This document shows positions 1-8,464 of a stretch of 64,000 nucleotides of DNA, one piece after another (position 1 is the stretch's first letter; each line of letters begins with the position of its first letter). The DNA is from Pelagibacterium limicola (GTDB lineage: Bacteria; Pseudomonadota; Alphaproteobacteria; Rhizobiales; Devosiaceae), in NCBI RefSeq assembly GCF_015694405.1, contig NZ_JADQDB010000005.1, forward strand, positions 334,589 through 398,588, written 5' to 3'. A program made the position numbers and the translations under genes. Under the pieces are notes generated by a model. The model searched no databases. It had not been told where the DNA came from and saw only the letters and a program-made list of their open reading frames with translations.

Positions 1-2
1 GC

Positions 3-2222
3 GAGATCAAGCAGCAGAAGCGCCGCGAAACCATTATCGAGAATGCGGAACTGGCGCGCATCTCGCGAAAGCTCGTCGCACTCGATTGCAACACGCCAGT
101 CCAAATTCCTCTCGACGATCTGGTGCGCCAGCCCATCGACGCCAAGCTCCTCGTGCCTTTCCTCAAGGCGATGGAATTTGCCGCCTTCACCCGCCGCGTC
201 TCGACGCTGCTGGAGGTCGATCCGGACGATTTTTCCGCCGACGCCGCGCTTTCCGCCACCGCCGAAGGGCATTCGGGCCAGTCGGGCACCTCCGCCGATA
301 CCGGCGCGGCGCACCGGACCAATCACGGGCCGGAGGCCCATGCCGAAGCGGTGCTCGAAAAAATCCGCGCCATTCCCTGCCGCCACGAGGGGTACGAGAT
401 CGTTCGCGATGCCCACCAGCTTGCCGGCTGGGTCGAAAAGATCATTGAGATGGGCCATGTCGCGGTCGATACCGAAACGACCGGGCTCGACAATCAGCAG
501 GCCGATCTCGTGGGCATCTGCCTTGCCACCGAGCCGGGCGCGGCCTGCTACATTCCGCTCGGCCATGTCGATGGGGTGGGCGACATGTTCGGGGGCGGGC
601 GCGCCGAGGGGCAGATGGATCTGCGCACCGCGCTCGATATGCTCAAGCCCATCCTCGAGGACCCGGCGATCTTAAAGATCGGCCAGAACATCAAATACGA
701 TCTGGGCATTTTCGCGCGCTACGGCATCACGCTCACCCCGATCGATGACACCATGCTCATGAGCTATGCGCTCGATGGTGCGCGCAACAACGGCATGGAT
801 GCCCTGGCCGAGCGCTGGCTCAGCCACACCTGCATAAAGTTCTCCGACATTGCCGGCACCGGCAAAAGCCAGCTCACCTTCGACAAGCTTTCGATTGAAA
901 AGGCTGCGACCTATGCCGCCGAGGACGCCGACATTACCTTGCGGCTCTGGCATGTCCTCAAGCCGCGCCTTGCCGCTTTCAATGCCACGACCGTCTATGA
1001 AACCATCGATCGCCCGCTCGTCCCGGTGCTGGCGCGGATGGAAGCGCGCGGGGTGAGCGTCGACCGCCAGATCCTGTCGCGCCTTTCAGGCGATTTCGCC
1101 CAGCGCGCCGCCGCGCTCGAGGAAGAGGCCCATGAATTGGCGGGCGAGCGCTTCAACCTCGGCTCGCCAAAGCAGCTTGGCGATATCCTCTTCGGCAGGA
1201 TGGGGCTCGAGGGCGGCACGAAAACCAAGACGGGCGCCTGGGCCACCGGCGCGTCGGTGCTCGACGATCTCGCGCTGCAAGGCGTGCCGCTCGCCAAGGT
1301 CCTGCTCGATTGGCGCGGGGTGACCAAGCTCAAATCGACCTATACCGACGCCCTACCCGATTACATCAACCCGCGCACCAATCGCGTCCACACCTCATAC
1401 CATCAGGCGGCGGTCGCGACGGGGCGGCTGTCCTCGACCGATCCGAATCTGCAGAACATCCCCATCCGCACCGAGGACGGGCGCAAGATCAGGACCGCGT
1501 TTATCGCGGCGCCCGGCAATCTCCTGATTTCGGCCGATTACAGCCAGATCGAACTGCGCGTTCTGGCTCATATCGCCGATATCGATGCCCTCAAGGATGC
1601 CTTCGAGGAGGGGCTCGACATTCACGCCATGACGGCGAGCGAGATGTTCGGCGTGCCCATCGAGGGCATCGACCCGATGATCCGCCGCCGCGCAAAGGCG
1701 ATCAATTTCGGCATCATCTATGGCATTTCCGCCTTCGGGCTGGCCAACCAGCTGGGCATCGCGCGCTCGGAGGCGGGCGATTACATCAAGACCTATTTCC
1801 AGCGTTTCCCGGGCATCCAGGACTATATGGAGCAGCAAAAGCGGCTGGTCAAAGCGCAAGGGTTCGTCTCCACCATCTTCGGGCGCAAGATCCCCTTCGA
1901 GAACGCCAACACCAAGAACCCCTCCGAACGCGCCTTCATCGAACGCGCCTCGATCAATGCCCCGATCCAGGGCAGCGCAGCGGACATCATCCGCCGCGCC
2001 ATGATCCGCATGGAAAAGGTCCTGGCCGCCGAAAAGGCTCAGGCCGACATGCTCTTGCAGGTCCACGACGAATTGATCTTCGAAGCCCCCGCCGACAAGG
2101 CGGAAGCCGCACTCCCGGTCATACGCAAGGTGATGGAAGGGGCAGCCGAACCCGCGGTGCGGCTAGCGGTGCCTATTCAGGTGGACGCGAAGGCGGCGGA
2201 GAACTGGGAAGCGGCGCACTGA
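3..2222 (+). CDS. polA: DNA polymerase I, 3' part (start lies outside window)
   Basis: Replicative gap-filling and repair polymerase. The reading frame is open from the window edge, so the gene is cut at its 5' end; 739 residues remain. The first residues match the end of the 5'-3' exonuclease domain. A 3'-5' proofreading domain follows with all three Exo motifs intact (VAVDTETTGL, NIKYDLGIF, YAAED). The polymerase domain shows motif A (DYSQIELRVLAHIA), the O-helix motif B (RRRAKAINFGIIYG) and motif C (QVHDELIFE). Proofreading therefore looks functional, unlike polymerases of the Taq type. The stop is followed directly by repeat-rich non-coding DNA. The identification is secure from the motifs. 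Confidence 0.97.
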   Translation, partial: EIKQQKRRETIIENAELARISRKLVALDCNTPVQIPLDDLVRQPIDAKLLVPFLKAMEFAAFTRRVSTLLEVDPDDFSADAALSATAEGHSGQSGTSADTGAAHRTNHGPEAHAEAVLEKIRAIPCRHEGYEIVRDAHQLAGWVEKIIEMGHVAVDTETTGLDNQQADLVGICLATEPGAACYIPLGHVDGVGDMFGGGRAEGQMDLRTALDMLKPILEDPAILKIGQNIKYDLGIFARYGITLTPIDDTMLMSYALDGARNNGMDALAERWLSHTCIKFSDIAGTGKSQLTFDKLSIEKAATYAAEDADITLRLWHVLKPRLAAFNATTVYETIDRPLVPVLARMEARGVSVDRQILSRLSGDFAQRAAALEEEAHELAGERFNLGSPKQLGDILFGRMGLEGGTKTKTGAWATGASVLDDLALQGVPLAKVLLDWRGVTKLKSTYTDALPDYINPRTNRVHTSYHQAAVATGRLSSTDPNLQNIPIRTEDGRKIRTAFIAAPGNLLISADYSQIELRVLAHIADIDALKDAFEEGLDIHAMTASEMFGVPIEGIDPMIRRRAKAINFGIIYGISAFGLANQLGIARSEAGDYIKTYFQRFPGIQDYMEQQKRLVKAQGFVSTIFGRKIPFENANTKNPSERAFIERASINAPIQGSAADIIRRAMIRMEKVLAAEKAQADMLLQVHDELIFEAPADKAEAALPVIRKVMEGAAEPAVRLAVPIQVDAKAAENWEAAH

Positions 2223-2268
2223 CGGCGCGGGTTGCGCGCACCACTTTATGAAAGCTCGCCGCCACCTC

Positions 2269-2323
2269 CCATGCCATGCCATGCCATCCCATCCCATCCC
2301 ATCCCATCCCGTCCCATCCCATC
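2269..2323. repeat. Pentanucleotide tandem repeat (CCATS)n
   Basis: Eleven uninterrupted 5-bp units: three CCATG, five CCATC, one CCGTC and two CCATC. It lies about 45 bp after the polA stop and upstream of the frameshifted GIY-YIG gene. It is not inside a credible reading frame. The unit length would allow slippage, but nothing shows it controls a gene. Confidence 0.85.
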
Positions 2324-2333
2324 CCCACCATCT

Positions 2334-2459
2334 CGTCATGACCCGGTTTATCCGGGTCATCCAGCTGCGCGCTGTCCAGCGCGCGTTGAGACTTCTGCCA
2401 GGAGTGGCGTGCGCTGTGAGACCTGGCCTGGACCACCCGGACGAGCCGGGTGGCGACGG
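2334..2459. repeat. Composite palindromic repeat, copy 1
   Basis: An approximately 126-bp element whose ends are inverted copies of each other. Each end is itself a hairpin of the form CCCGG-N-CCGGG (left end CGTCATGACCCGG, right end CCGGGTGGCGACGG). A second copy of the same design lies at 2855-2977. The structure resembles BIME or MITE-type palindromic elements common in Rhizobiales genomes. It encodes no protein. Confidence 0.7.
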
Positions 2460-2514
2460 CGTGTAGGGCAGGTGCAGCGTTGCAACCAGCCTATGTTCTC
2501 GATACGTTCGACTC

Positions 2515-2807
2515 ATGAGGGGCTACGTCTATATCCTTGCCAACAGGTGCAACGGCACGCTCTATACCGGCGTCACAAGCAACTTGCGCCAACGTCTGGG
2601 TCAGCACCAGCGCGGGGAAGGTGGCCACTTTACCCGGAAATACGGGACGCACAGGCTGGTATGTTCGAAGAACACGAACTGATCGCGGCAGCCATAGGCC
2701 GCGAAAAACGCATCAAGAAATATCCGCGCGCGTGGAAGATCAATTTGATCGAGGCGCTTAATCCCGAGTGGCGCGATCTGGCCGATTGGCTGATGGCATT
2801 GGATTGA
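2515..2807 (+). pseudogene. GIY-YIG nuclease family protein, single-base frameshift
   Basis: The ATG at 2515 opens a typical small UvrC-like GIY-YIG domain (MRGYVYILANR, then LYTGVTSNL). This frame ends at a stop after GTHRLVCSKNTN. The rest of the domain continues in the next frame from about 2664 (FEEHELIAAAIGREKRIKKY, then AWKINLIEALNPEWRDL). The family normally has Trp at the junction; restoring one G at about 2663 (TG to TGG) would give LVWFEEHEL and a normal protein of about 97 residues. The lesion is not in a homopolymer. Either the gene is broken or one base is missing from the sequence. Composite palindromic repeats flank it on both sides. Confidence 0.8.
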
Positions 2808-2854
2808 TCGCCGCCCTTCGCAAGGCCTATCGCGCACCGCGCATGTCCTCCTCC

Positions 2855-2977
2855 CCGTCATCACCCGGCTCGTCCGGGTGATCCAGCCGCGCTGGCCAGC
2901 GCGAGGTGACTTCTCGAGAGGCTGGCGCGCGCCGCACTACATCGACTGGACCACCCGGACAAGCCGGGTAGTGACGG
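2855..2977. repeat. Composite palindromic repeat, copy 2
   Basis: About 123 bp with the same plan as the copy at 2334-2459: a left hairpin (CCGTCATCACCCGGCTCGTC), a middle containing GCGCTGGCCAGCGCGAG, and an inverted right hairpin ending GGGTAGTGACGG. The left end and the reverse complement of the right end agree almost base for base. It sits between the GIY-YIG pseudogene and the DUF1810 gene. Confidence 0.7.
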
Positions 2978-3031
2978 AGGTGGGGACGACCCGGAATGTT
3001 GCCCAGCCTGTTCACATGCTATCCTCCCGCC

Positions 3032-3433
3032 ATGCACCACTTCCTCGCCGCCCAGGACCCCGTCTACGAAACCGTCCTCGCCGAACTCCTCGCGGGCGAG
3101 AAGCGCTCGCACTGGATGTGGTTCATCTTTCCGCAGGTCGCCGGGCTGGGGCATTCAGAGATGAGCCGGCGCTATGCGCTCTCGGGGCTTGGCGCGGCGC
3201 GCCAATATCATGCCCACCCCGTGCTGGGCGCGCGGCTAACGGAATGCACGCGGGCCGTGCTCGGGCATAAGGAGAAATCGGCGCACGACATCTTCGGGTC
3301 GCCCGACGATTTCAAGTTCCGCTCGTCGATGACGCTTTTTGCCGAGGCCGTGCCCGAAGAGCCGGTGTTCGGGCAAGCGCTCGATGCGTTTTATACCGGG
3401 GCGCGTGACCCTGAAACGCTCATACGGCTGTGA
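3032..3433 (+). CDS. DUF1810 domain-containing protein
   Basis: A 133-residue protein that matches the DUF1810 family, often annotated as calpastatin-like: FLAAQDPVYETVLAEL, then RSHWMWFIFPQVAGLG, then AHPVLGARLTECT. The biochemical role of the family is not established. The ATG at 3032 is chosen because the family signature begins a few residues after it; the in-frame upstream extension (MLPSLFTCYPPA) does not resemble the family. It stands alone, with repeats before it and non-coding DNA after it. Confidence 0.85.
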   Translation: MHHFLAAQDPVYETVLAELLAGEKRSHWMWFIFPQVAGLGHSEMSRRYALSGLGAARQYHAHPVLGARLTECTRAVLGHKEKSAHDIFGSPDDFKFRSSMTLFAEAVPEEPVFGQALDAFYTGARDPETLIRL

Positions 3434-3545
3434 TGGCAGCGCTGGCCCGAATAAATCTTATCGCCACACGCCGCGCGGGTGCGATACTGCACGCGCGATG
3501 CCGTGCCGACGCATGGCGGCGCCACCGGAAGGGCCAAGCAAAAAA

Positions 3546-3590
3546 ATAACTGAACGAATTATACGAAAGCCGTTCAATCCGTTCAGTTAT
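3546..3590. promoter_or_regulatory. 11-bp inverted repeat around a perfect TATAAT
   Basis: The arms ATAACTGAACG and CGTTCAGTTAT are exact reverse complements, 23 bp apart. The centre contains TATAAT on the minus strand (3563-3558), with CTGAAC 17 bp upstream as a poor -35, and a further CCGTTCA copy. This looks like an operator over a minus-strand promoter, but no gene is seen that it would drive. Confidence 0.35.
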
Positions 3591-3896
3591 GATGAGCAGG
3601 CCGCCGCTTCGGACGAGCGCGACCCGCAGGCGTCGGATGAAAACGCCGCCGCCACGCCGGAAATCTTATCCCCGTATCGCGAACCCTCGTTATGATGGTC
3701 CCCGTCGCTGCCCACGAGCGAGGATGCATACGCGTTTCTGGGGCGGTGAATCCGGGTGGCATGGACTTTCTTGTCCAGGCCGGGCCGAAGAGCGTCACGT
3801 GAGCCGTTCGCCGTAGTCATCCGGCGTCGTACCCCCGAAAGGGGGCGGGGATTGGCCCCAGCCATATGGGGACGCCGACGCCGAAAACTCCCGGAT

Positions 3897-3959
3897 CGCA
3901 GGGCGAAGACCGCTCGCGCATAAATAAACAGAGCGTACGGAAGCGATCTTCGCCCTGCG
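3897..3959. repeat. 13-bp perfect inverted repeat with AT-rich loop
   Basis: CGCAGGGCGAAGA at 3897-3909 pairs with TCTTCGCCCTGCG at 3947-3959 across a 37-base loop that contains ATAAATAAAC. No T-run follows on either strand, so it is not a standard terminator. It may be a remnant element or a structured transcript. Confidence 0.5.
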
Positions 3960-4116
3960 CAGCTCGACCAACCGGAGCCGGAAGGCGGCCGGGGTTTCGC
4001 GCTGCATCGAGAGCAGGGCACGCCCACTCTGTGCCGCAACCTCCCCTGCCGAACAAACCGCGCCCTTGTGCGTTAGCTCCATGCGGACGGAACGAAAAAC
4101 CAGGGAAAACATCGGC

Positions 4117-5136
4117 ATGACGAATATGGACGGCAAGGTCGTTTTGGTCACCGGGGCCTCAGCCGGGGTCGGCCGCGCCACGGCGCGCGCCTTTGCCCGC
4201 GCCGGCGCCAAAGTGGGGCTGCTCGCGCGGGAAAGCGAGGGGCTCGAGGAGACGCGGCGCGAACTGTTGGTTCTGGGCGCAGAGGCGGAGGTTTTTCCTG
4301 CCGATGTCGCCGATGCCGAGGCGGTTTTTGCGGCGGCCGAAGCCTGCAGGGACCGGCTCGGGCCCATCGATATCTGGGTCAACAACGCCATGACCACGAT
4401 CATCGGCAAGCTGGGACAGGTATCGCCGGAAGAGTTCCGGCGGGTCACCGAGGTTACCTATCTGGGCTATGTGCACGGCACCATGGCGGCGCTGCGGCAG
4501 ATGGAGCCGCGGGACGCGGGCGTTATCGTACAGGTCGGTTCGGCCCTTGCCTATCGCGGCATTCCGCTGCAATCGGCCTATTGCGGGGCCAAACATGCGA
4601 TCCGCGGCTTTTCCGACGCCCTGCGCACCGAGCTTATCCATTCGCAGAGCCGTATCCGCATCACTTCGGTGCATCTGCCTGCGGTCAACACGACCCAATT
4701 CGATTGGGCGCGGACCAAAAGGGAGGCACAGCCGCGCCCGGTGGCTCCTGTCTATTCGCCCCAGGCGGCGGCCGACGCCATCGTGCACGCGGCCATGAAC
4801 CCCAAGAGGGAGTATTGGCTGGGGCGAAGCACCGCCATGACGATCCTGGGCGCGATGGCCCTGCCCAGCTTCATGGACCGCTACCTGGCCCGCAATACCG
4901 TCGAGGGGCAGGACCGGGACGAACCCGTCGAACCGGATCGGGAGGATAACCTCCGCTCCCCGGTCGAGGACCTGCACGAGCCCGATGGGGCTTTCGATGA
5001 CGAGGCGCGCGCGCATGCGGTGCTGCTGCCGGCTTCGGTAACCCTGGCTACGCTGGCGGGCGGCACCCTTCTGGTTGCGGGTCTGGCCGGCGCTGCTCTG
5101 GCTAAAGTCTTTGGCACGGCGCGCGGACGCCACTGA
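4117..5136 (+). CDS. SDR family oxidoreductase with C-terminal hydrophobic extension
   Basis: A 339-residue short-chain dehydrogenase/reductase. The Rossmann motif VTGASAGVG, the NNA motif (WVNNAM) and the catalytic Ser plus Tyr-X3-Lys (SALAYRG then YCGAK) are all present, so it should be an active NAD(P)-dependent enzyme. Beyond the usual 240-260-residue SDR fold there is a tail of about 90 residues: an acidic linker, then a hydrophobic segment (LATLAGGTLLVAGLAGAALA) that could anchor it in the membrane. The ATG at 4117 gives the cleanest SDR N-terminus; an ATG at 4081 is in frame. The GH15 gene follows 14 bp later, so the two are probably one operon. The substrate is unknown. Confidence 0.88.
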   Translation: MTNMDGKVVLVTGASAGVGRATARAFARAGAKVGLLARESEGLEETRRELLVLGAEAEVFPADVADAEAVFAAAEACRDRLGPIDIWVNNAMTTIIGKLGQVSPEEFRRVTEVTYLGYVHGTMAALRQMEPRDAGVIVQVGSALAYRGIPLQSAYCGAKHAIRGFSDALRTELIHSQSRIRITSVHLPAVNTTQFDWARTKREAQPRPVAPVYSPQAAADAIVHAAMNPKREYWLGRSTAMTILGAMALPSFMDRYLARNTVEGQDRDEPVEPDREDNLRSPVEDLHEPDGAFDDEARAHAVLLPASVTLATLAGGTLLVAGLAGAALAKVFGTARGRH

Positions 5137-5150
5137 GGGCGGCGGGAAGC

Positions 5151-6953
5151 ATGGGTTTGAAAATCAGCGACTATGCCATGATCGGGGACTGCGAAAGTGC
5201 AGCCCTTGTGGGAAACAACGGTTCGATCGACTGGCTATGCTGGCCGCGGTTTGATTCCGAGGCGTGTTTTGTCGCCATCCTGGGTTCGGAGGAGCATGGC
5301 CACTGGCAGATCGCCCCCGCCACCGCGCCGGCCCGTGTCGAGCGCAGCTATAGCGGGGACAATCCGGTTCTCCAAACCGACTTTCACACCGAAAGCGGCA
5401 GCGTGCGCCTCATCGATTTCATGCCGGTGCGCAAGAACCACGAGGTGTCCGACCTGGTCCGGATCGTTGTGGGGCTCGAGGGCGAGGTCTTGATGAACAT
5501 GGATCTCAGGGTGAGGTTCGACTATGGCCGGATCGCGCCCTGGGCCACGCGCTCGGAAGACCAGAGGGCCCTGCGCGCCACCGCCGGACCGCATTCGGTC
5601 ACCCTCTCGTCTCCGGTGGACCTCGAGGAGGACGACCGTTCGATCGTCAGCACCTTCACGGTCCGGAAGGGCCAGCGCCTGCCCTTCGTCATGGCCTATG
5701 AAGCCTCGCATCTGCCGCCGCCCAAATTGCCCGATGCCGAAAAGGCGCTCAAGGAGACCGAGGCGTTCTGGCGGGAGTGGTCGAAGACGTGTTCCTATAA
5801 AGGGCCCTGGCGCGAAGCGGTGATGCGCTCGATCATTACCGTCAAGGCGATGACATACCGCCCCACCGGTGGCGTGGTCGCAGCCATAACGACCTCGTTG
5901 CCCGAGGCCGTGGGGGGCGAGCGGAACTGGGACTACCGGTATTGCTGGCTGCGCGATGCCTATTTCACTGTGCTTTCGCTGGCCAATGCCGGCTACCGCA
6001 AGGAAGCCGAGCAGTGGTGCGACTGGCTGCTCAGGGCCGTGGCCGGCGCACCTTCCCAGCTTCAGCCACTCTACAGCATCGCCGGCGAGCGGCGGACCGG
6101 GGAGGTCGAACTCGAAGGGCTGCCGGGACATCGCGGCTCCCATCCGGTCCGGGCGGGCAATGCCGCCTACGCCCAGCTGCAGATCGATGTGTACGGGTCG
6201 GTTATCGATACGCTTTACGAAGCCCGGTGCCTGGGCCTCGATCTGCATGAAACGTCCCGGGGTGTCGAACATGAACTCCTGCGGCATCTCGAGACGATCT
6301 GGGACAAGCCCGATGCGGGGATATGGGAAGTCCGCAGCGATCCGCAGCATTTCGTTCACGGCAAGCTGATGGCGTGGGTGGCGTTCGACCGCGCCATTGC
6401 CTCGGCGGAACGCTTCGGCTTCGAAGGCCCCGTCGATCACTGGCGCGGGTTACGGGCCGATATTCGCCGCGACATCGAGGAAAAAGGGTTCAGCCGGAAG
6501 CGCAACGCCTTCGTGCAGGCTTATGGCGCGGAGGCGCTCGATGCCTCGGTGCTCCTGATGCCGATCGTCGGCTTTCTGGACGTCGAGGATCCGCGCATGG
6601 CCTCCACCATCGCAGCCATCGAGGAGAACCTGATGCGCGAGGGGCTGGTGCTGCGCTACGACACCGAAGAGTCGGTGGATGGATTGCCGGGCGACGAGGG
6701 GGCGTTTCTCGCCTGCAGCTTCTGGCTCGCCGACAATTACATCCTGCAGGGGAGGCGCAACGAGGCGATCACGCTGTTCGAGCGCATCCTGTCGTTGCGC
6801 AACGATGTGGGGCTGCTTTCCGAACAGTACGATTGGGAGGGCAAGGAACTGGTGGGCAACTTCCCGCAGGCCTTCTCCCATTTCGCCCTTGTGGACACCG
6901 CCTATAATCTCGCGCAGGACGAAAAAAAGGGCCAGGGCAAGGACCGCAAGTAA
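5151..6953 (+). CDS. Glycoside hydrolase family 15 protein (glucoamylase/trehalase-like)
   Basis: A 600-residue protein of the bacterial GH15 type. It starts with the N-terminal signature ISDYAMIGDCESAALV, then GSIDWLCWPRFDS. The (alpha/alpha)6 barrel shows GGERNWDYRYCWLRDA and, near the C-terminus, LLSEQYDWEGKELVGNFPQ, which carries an expected catalytic Glu. No signal peptide is visible, so it acts in the cytoplasm. Family members hydrolyse alpha-glucosides, including trehalose; the exact substrate cannot be read from sequence. It is translationally close to the SDR gene, which suggests joint expression. Confidence 0.9.
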   Translation: MGLKISDYAMIGDCESAALVGNNGSIDWLCWPRFDSEACFVAILGSEEHGHWQIAPATAPARVERSYSGDNPVLQTDFHTESGSVRLIDFMPVRKNHEVSDLVRIVVGLEGEVLMNMDLRVRFDYGRIAPWATRSEDQRALRATAGPHSVTLSSPVDLEEDDRSIVSTFTVRKGQRLPFVMAYEASHLPPPKLPDAEKALKETEAFWREWSKTCSYKGPWREAVMRSIITVKAMTYRPTGGVVAAITTSLPEAVGGERNWDYRYCWLRDAYFTVLSLANAGYRKEAEQWCDWLLRAVAGAPSQLQPLYSIAGERRTGEVELEGLPGHRGSHPVRAGNAAYAQLQIDVYGSVIDTLYEARCLGLDLHETSRGVEHELLRHLETIWDKPDAGIWEVRSDPQHFVHGKLMAWVAFDRAIASAERFGFEGPVDHWRGLRADIRRDIEEKGFSRKRNAFVQAYGAEALDASVLLMPIVGFLDVEDPRMASTIAAIEENLMREGLVLRYDTEESVDGLPGDEGAFLACSFWLADNYILQGRRNEAITLFERILSLRNDVGLLSEQYDWEGKELVGNFPQAFSHFALVDTAYNLAQDEKKGQGKDRK

Positions 6954-7023
6954 CGCGGCCGAAGACGCCCAAGCCGGTTCCCGCGCTGCCGATCCGGGGT
7001 GGCGATCCGGCCCCATAAAACGA

Positions 7024-7074
7024 TTGACAGCGCCAATCTTGTCAGACAGCATAGTAACCAACTGGTTATTTACC
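7024..7074 (+). promoter_or_regulatory. Promoter and operator A of the ABC sugar operon
   Basis: A perfect -35 TTGACA lies at 7024-7029; the best -10 is CATAGT at 7050-7055 with a long spacer. Overlapping and following it is the dyad AACCAACTGGTT, within the 19-bp element AACCAACTGGTTATTTACC (7056-7074). Close relatives of this element occur at 18321-18339 and 18575-18593. The placement fits a repressor site. Confidence 0.6.
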
Positions 7075-7163
7075 GGCAGAAGACCGGAGCACAATAAAAA
7101 TGCCGGAAGTTTGGCCACGGACCTGCCGGAGTGCAGGCCTTGGGAGAAAATGGAGGAGATGTA

Positions 7164-8456
7164 ATGTCACTTGTAATCGATAGACGCAGGATGCTCCTGG
7201 GGAGTGCCGCCGCGCTTTCCGCAGCCTCGCTGGCCGGGGTAAGCCGGGCGATCGCGCAGGAAACGCGCTTGAGGCTGATGTGGTGGGGTTCGGCGCCGCG
7301 CGCCGACCGGACCTTTGCGGTCAGCGAGCTGTTCATGGCGGCCAATGAGAGCGTCGTGATCGACGGCGAAACCGTCGGCTGGGACGACTACTGGCCCCGC
7401 TTGGCGACACAGGTTGCCGGCCGGAATGCGCCCGACGTCATCCAGATGGACTACCGCTACATTTTCGAATATGCCCGCCGCGGCTCGCTGGCCCCACTCG
7501 ATGAATTCCTGGACGGCACGCTCGACCTTTCGGGCTTCGACCAGGCAACGATCGATGGCGGGTCGGTGGATGGCTCGCTCTACGGCGTGAGCCTGGGCGC
7601 CAATTCGGCGGCGATGATGGTCAATGCGGCCGTGTTCGAAGAGCTTGGAATCCCGCTTCCCGACAACAGCCTCACCCTGGCCCGCCTCAAGGAAATCGGC
7701 GACGAGATCACGGCCAATTCCGGCCGACAGGGCTTTTACGGCATTGCCGACGGCTCGGGCGGCGAACCCTTCCTAGAGAACTTCCTGCGGCAGAAGGGCA
7801 AGGCGCTCTATACCGCAGACGGCGAGTTGGCCTTCGATGTCGACGATATCCACGAATGGTTCGAGTTGTGGGCCGAAATGCGGGCGTCGGGTGCCTGCGT
7901 GCCTCCCGATGTGCAGGCCCTCGATCAACGCCAGATCGAGACGGGCATGGTTTCACTTCGTCGTGCGGCGATTTCCTATGCGCACTCCAACCAGCTGGTC
8001 GGCTACCAGGCGATCAATGAAGAACCCATCGTGATGCGCGCCTATCCGCGGATTGCCGACGGCGTTGGCGGCGGACACTACCGCAAGCCGTCGATGTTCT
8101 TCTCGGTCTCGGCCCAGAGCGAGCAGAAGGAGGCCGCAGCAGCGTTCATCAGCTTCTTTGTCAACGACCAGGAAGCTGCTGCCATCCTCGACGTCGAGCG
8201 CGGCGTGCCCGAATCCGCTGCCGTGCGCGATTTCCTTGCGCCGCAACTCAACGAGGCCGGCCGGGCCGGGGTCGAATATATCGGACAACTCGGCGATCTT
8301 GCCGGTCCGCTGCCGCCCCCGCCGCCGCTGGGTGCCGGTGAAATCGACCGGACGCTCGTGCGGGTGAGCGAAGAAGTGGCTTTCGATCAGCACAGCCCGC
8401 GCGCAGGTGCCGAAGCCTTCGTCGCGGAAGCCCAGTCGATCCTCGAACGGGCATGA
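7164..8456 (+). CDS. ABC sugar transporter, extracellular solute-binding protein (family 1)
   Basis: A 430-residue periplasmic binding protein. The N-terminus carries a twin-arginine signal (DRRRMLLGSAAALSAASLAG) and no lipobox cysteine, so it is probably exported folded by Tat to the periplasm. The mature part has family features: RLMWWGSAPRADRT, DVIQMDYRYIFEYARRG, and YGVSLGANSAAMMVNAAVFEELGI. The ATG at 7164 is preceded by GGAGGAGAT. It is the first gene of an operon with two permeases, two oxidoreductases and an ATPase. The ligand is a sugar or sugar derivative by family and context, not identified. Confidence 0.93.
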   Translation: MSLVIDRRRMLLGSAAALSAASLAGVSRAIAQETRLRLMWWGSAPRADRTFAVSELFMAANESVVIDGETVGWDDYWPRLATQVAGRNAPDVIQMDYRYIFEYARRGSLAPLDEFLDGTLDLSGFDQATIDGGSVDGSLYGVSLGANSAAMMVNAAVFEELGIPLPDNSLTLARLKEIGDEITANSGRQGFYGIADGSGGEPFLENFLRQKGKALYTADGELAFDVDDIHEWFELWAEMRASGACVPPDVQALDQRQIETGMVSLRRAAISYAHSNQLVGYQAINEEPIVMRAYPRIADGVGGGHYRKPSMFFSVSAQSEQKEAAAAFISFFVNDQEAAAILDVERGVPESAAVRDFLAPQLNEAGRAGVEYIGQLGDLAGPLPPPPPLGAGEIDRTLVRVSEEVAFDQHSPRAGAEAFVAEAQSILERA

Positions 8457-8464
8457 TCGCTCCA

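Larger units (their letters stand above)
3434..4116. other. Gene-poor intergenic region with two inverted repeats
   Basis: No reading frame here has recognisable protein features; those present are short, arginine- and serine-rich and overlap in several frames. The stretch holds a perfect 11-bp inverted repeat (3546-3556 with 3580-3590) and a perfect 13-bp inverted repeat (3897-3909 with 3947-3959). The promoter of the SDR/GH15 pair should lie near its right end, but no clear sigma-70 site was found. Confidence 0.6.

Noticed and set aside
2269-2323. CRISPR array
   Set aside because: The array is a simple 5-bp tandem repeat without spacers; no CRISPR array or cas gene was seen anywhere in the window.
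3587-4039. 150-residue minus-strand frame in the gene-poor region
   Set aside because: It has repetitive Arg/Ser composition, overlapping frames on both strands, no motif and no ribosome site. Kept only as intergenic DNA.
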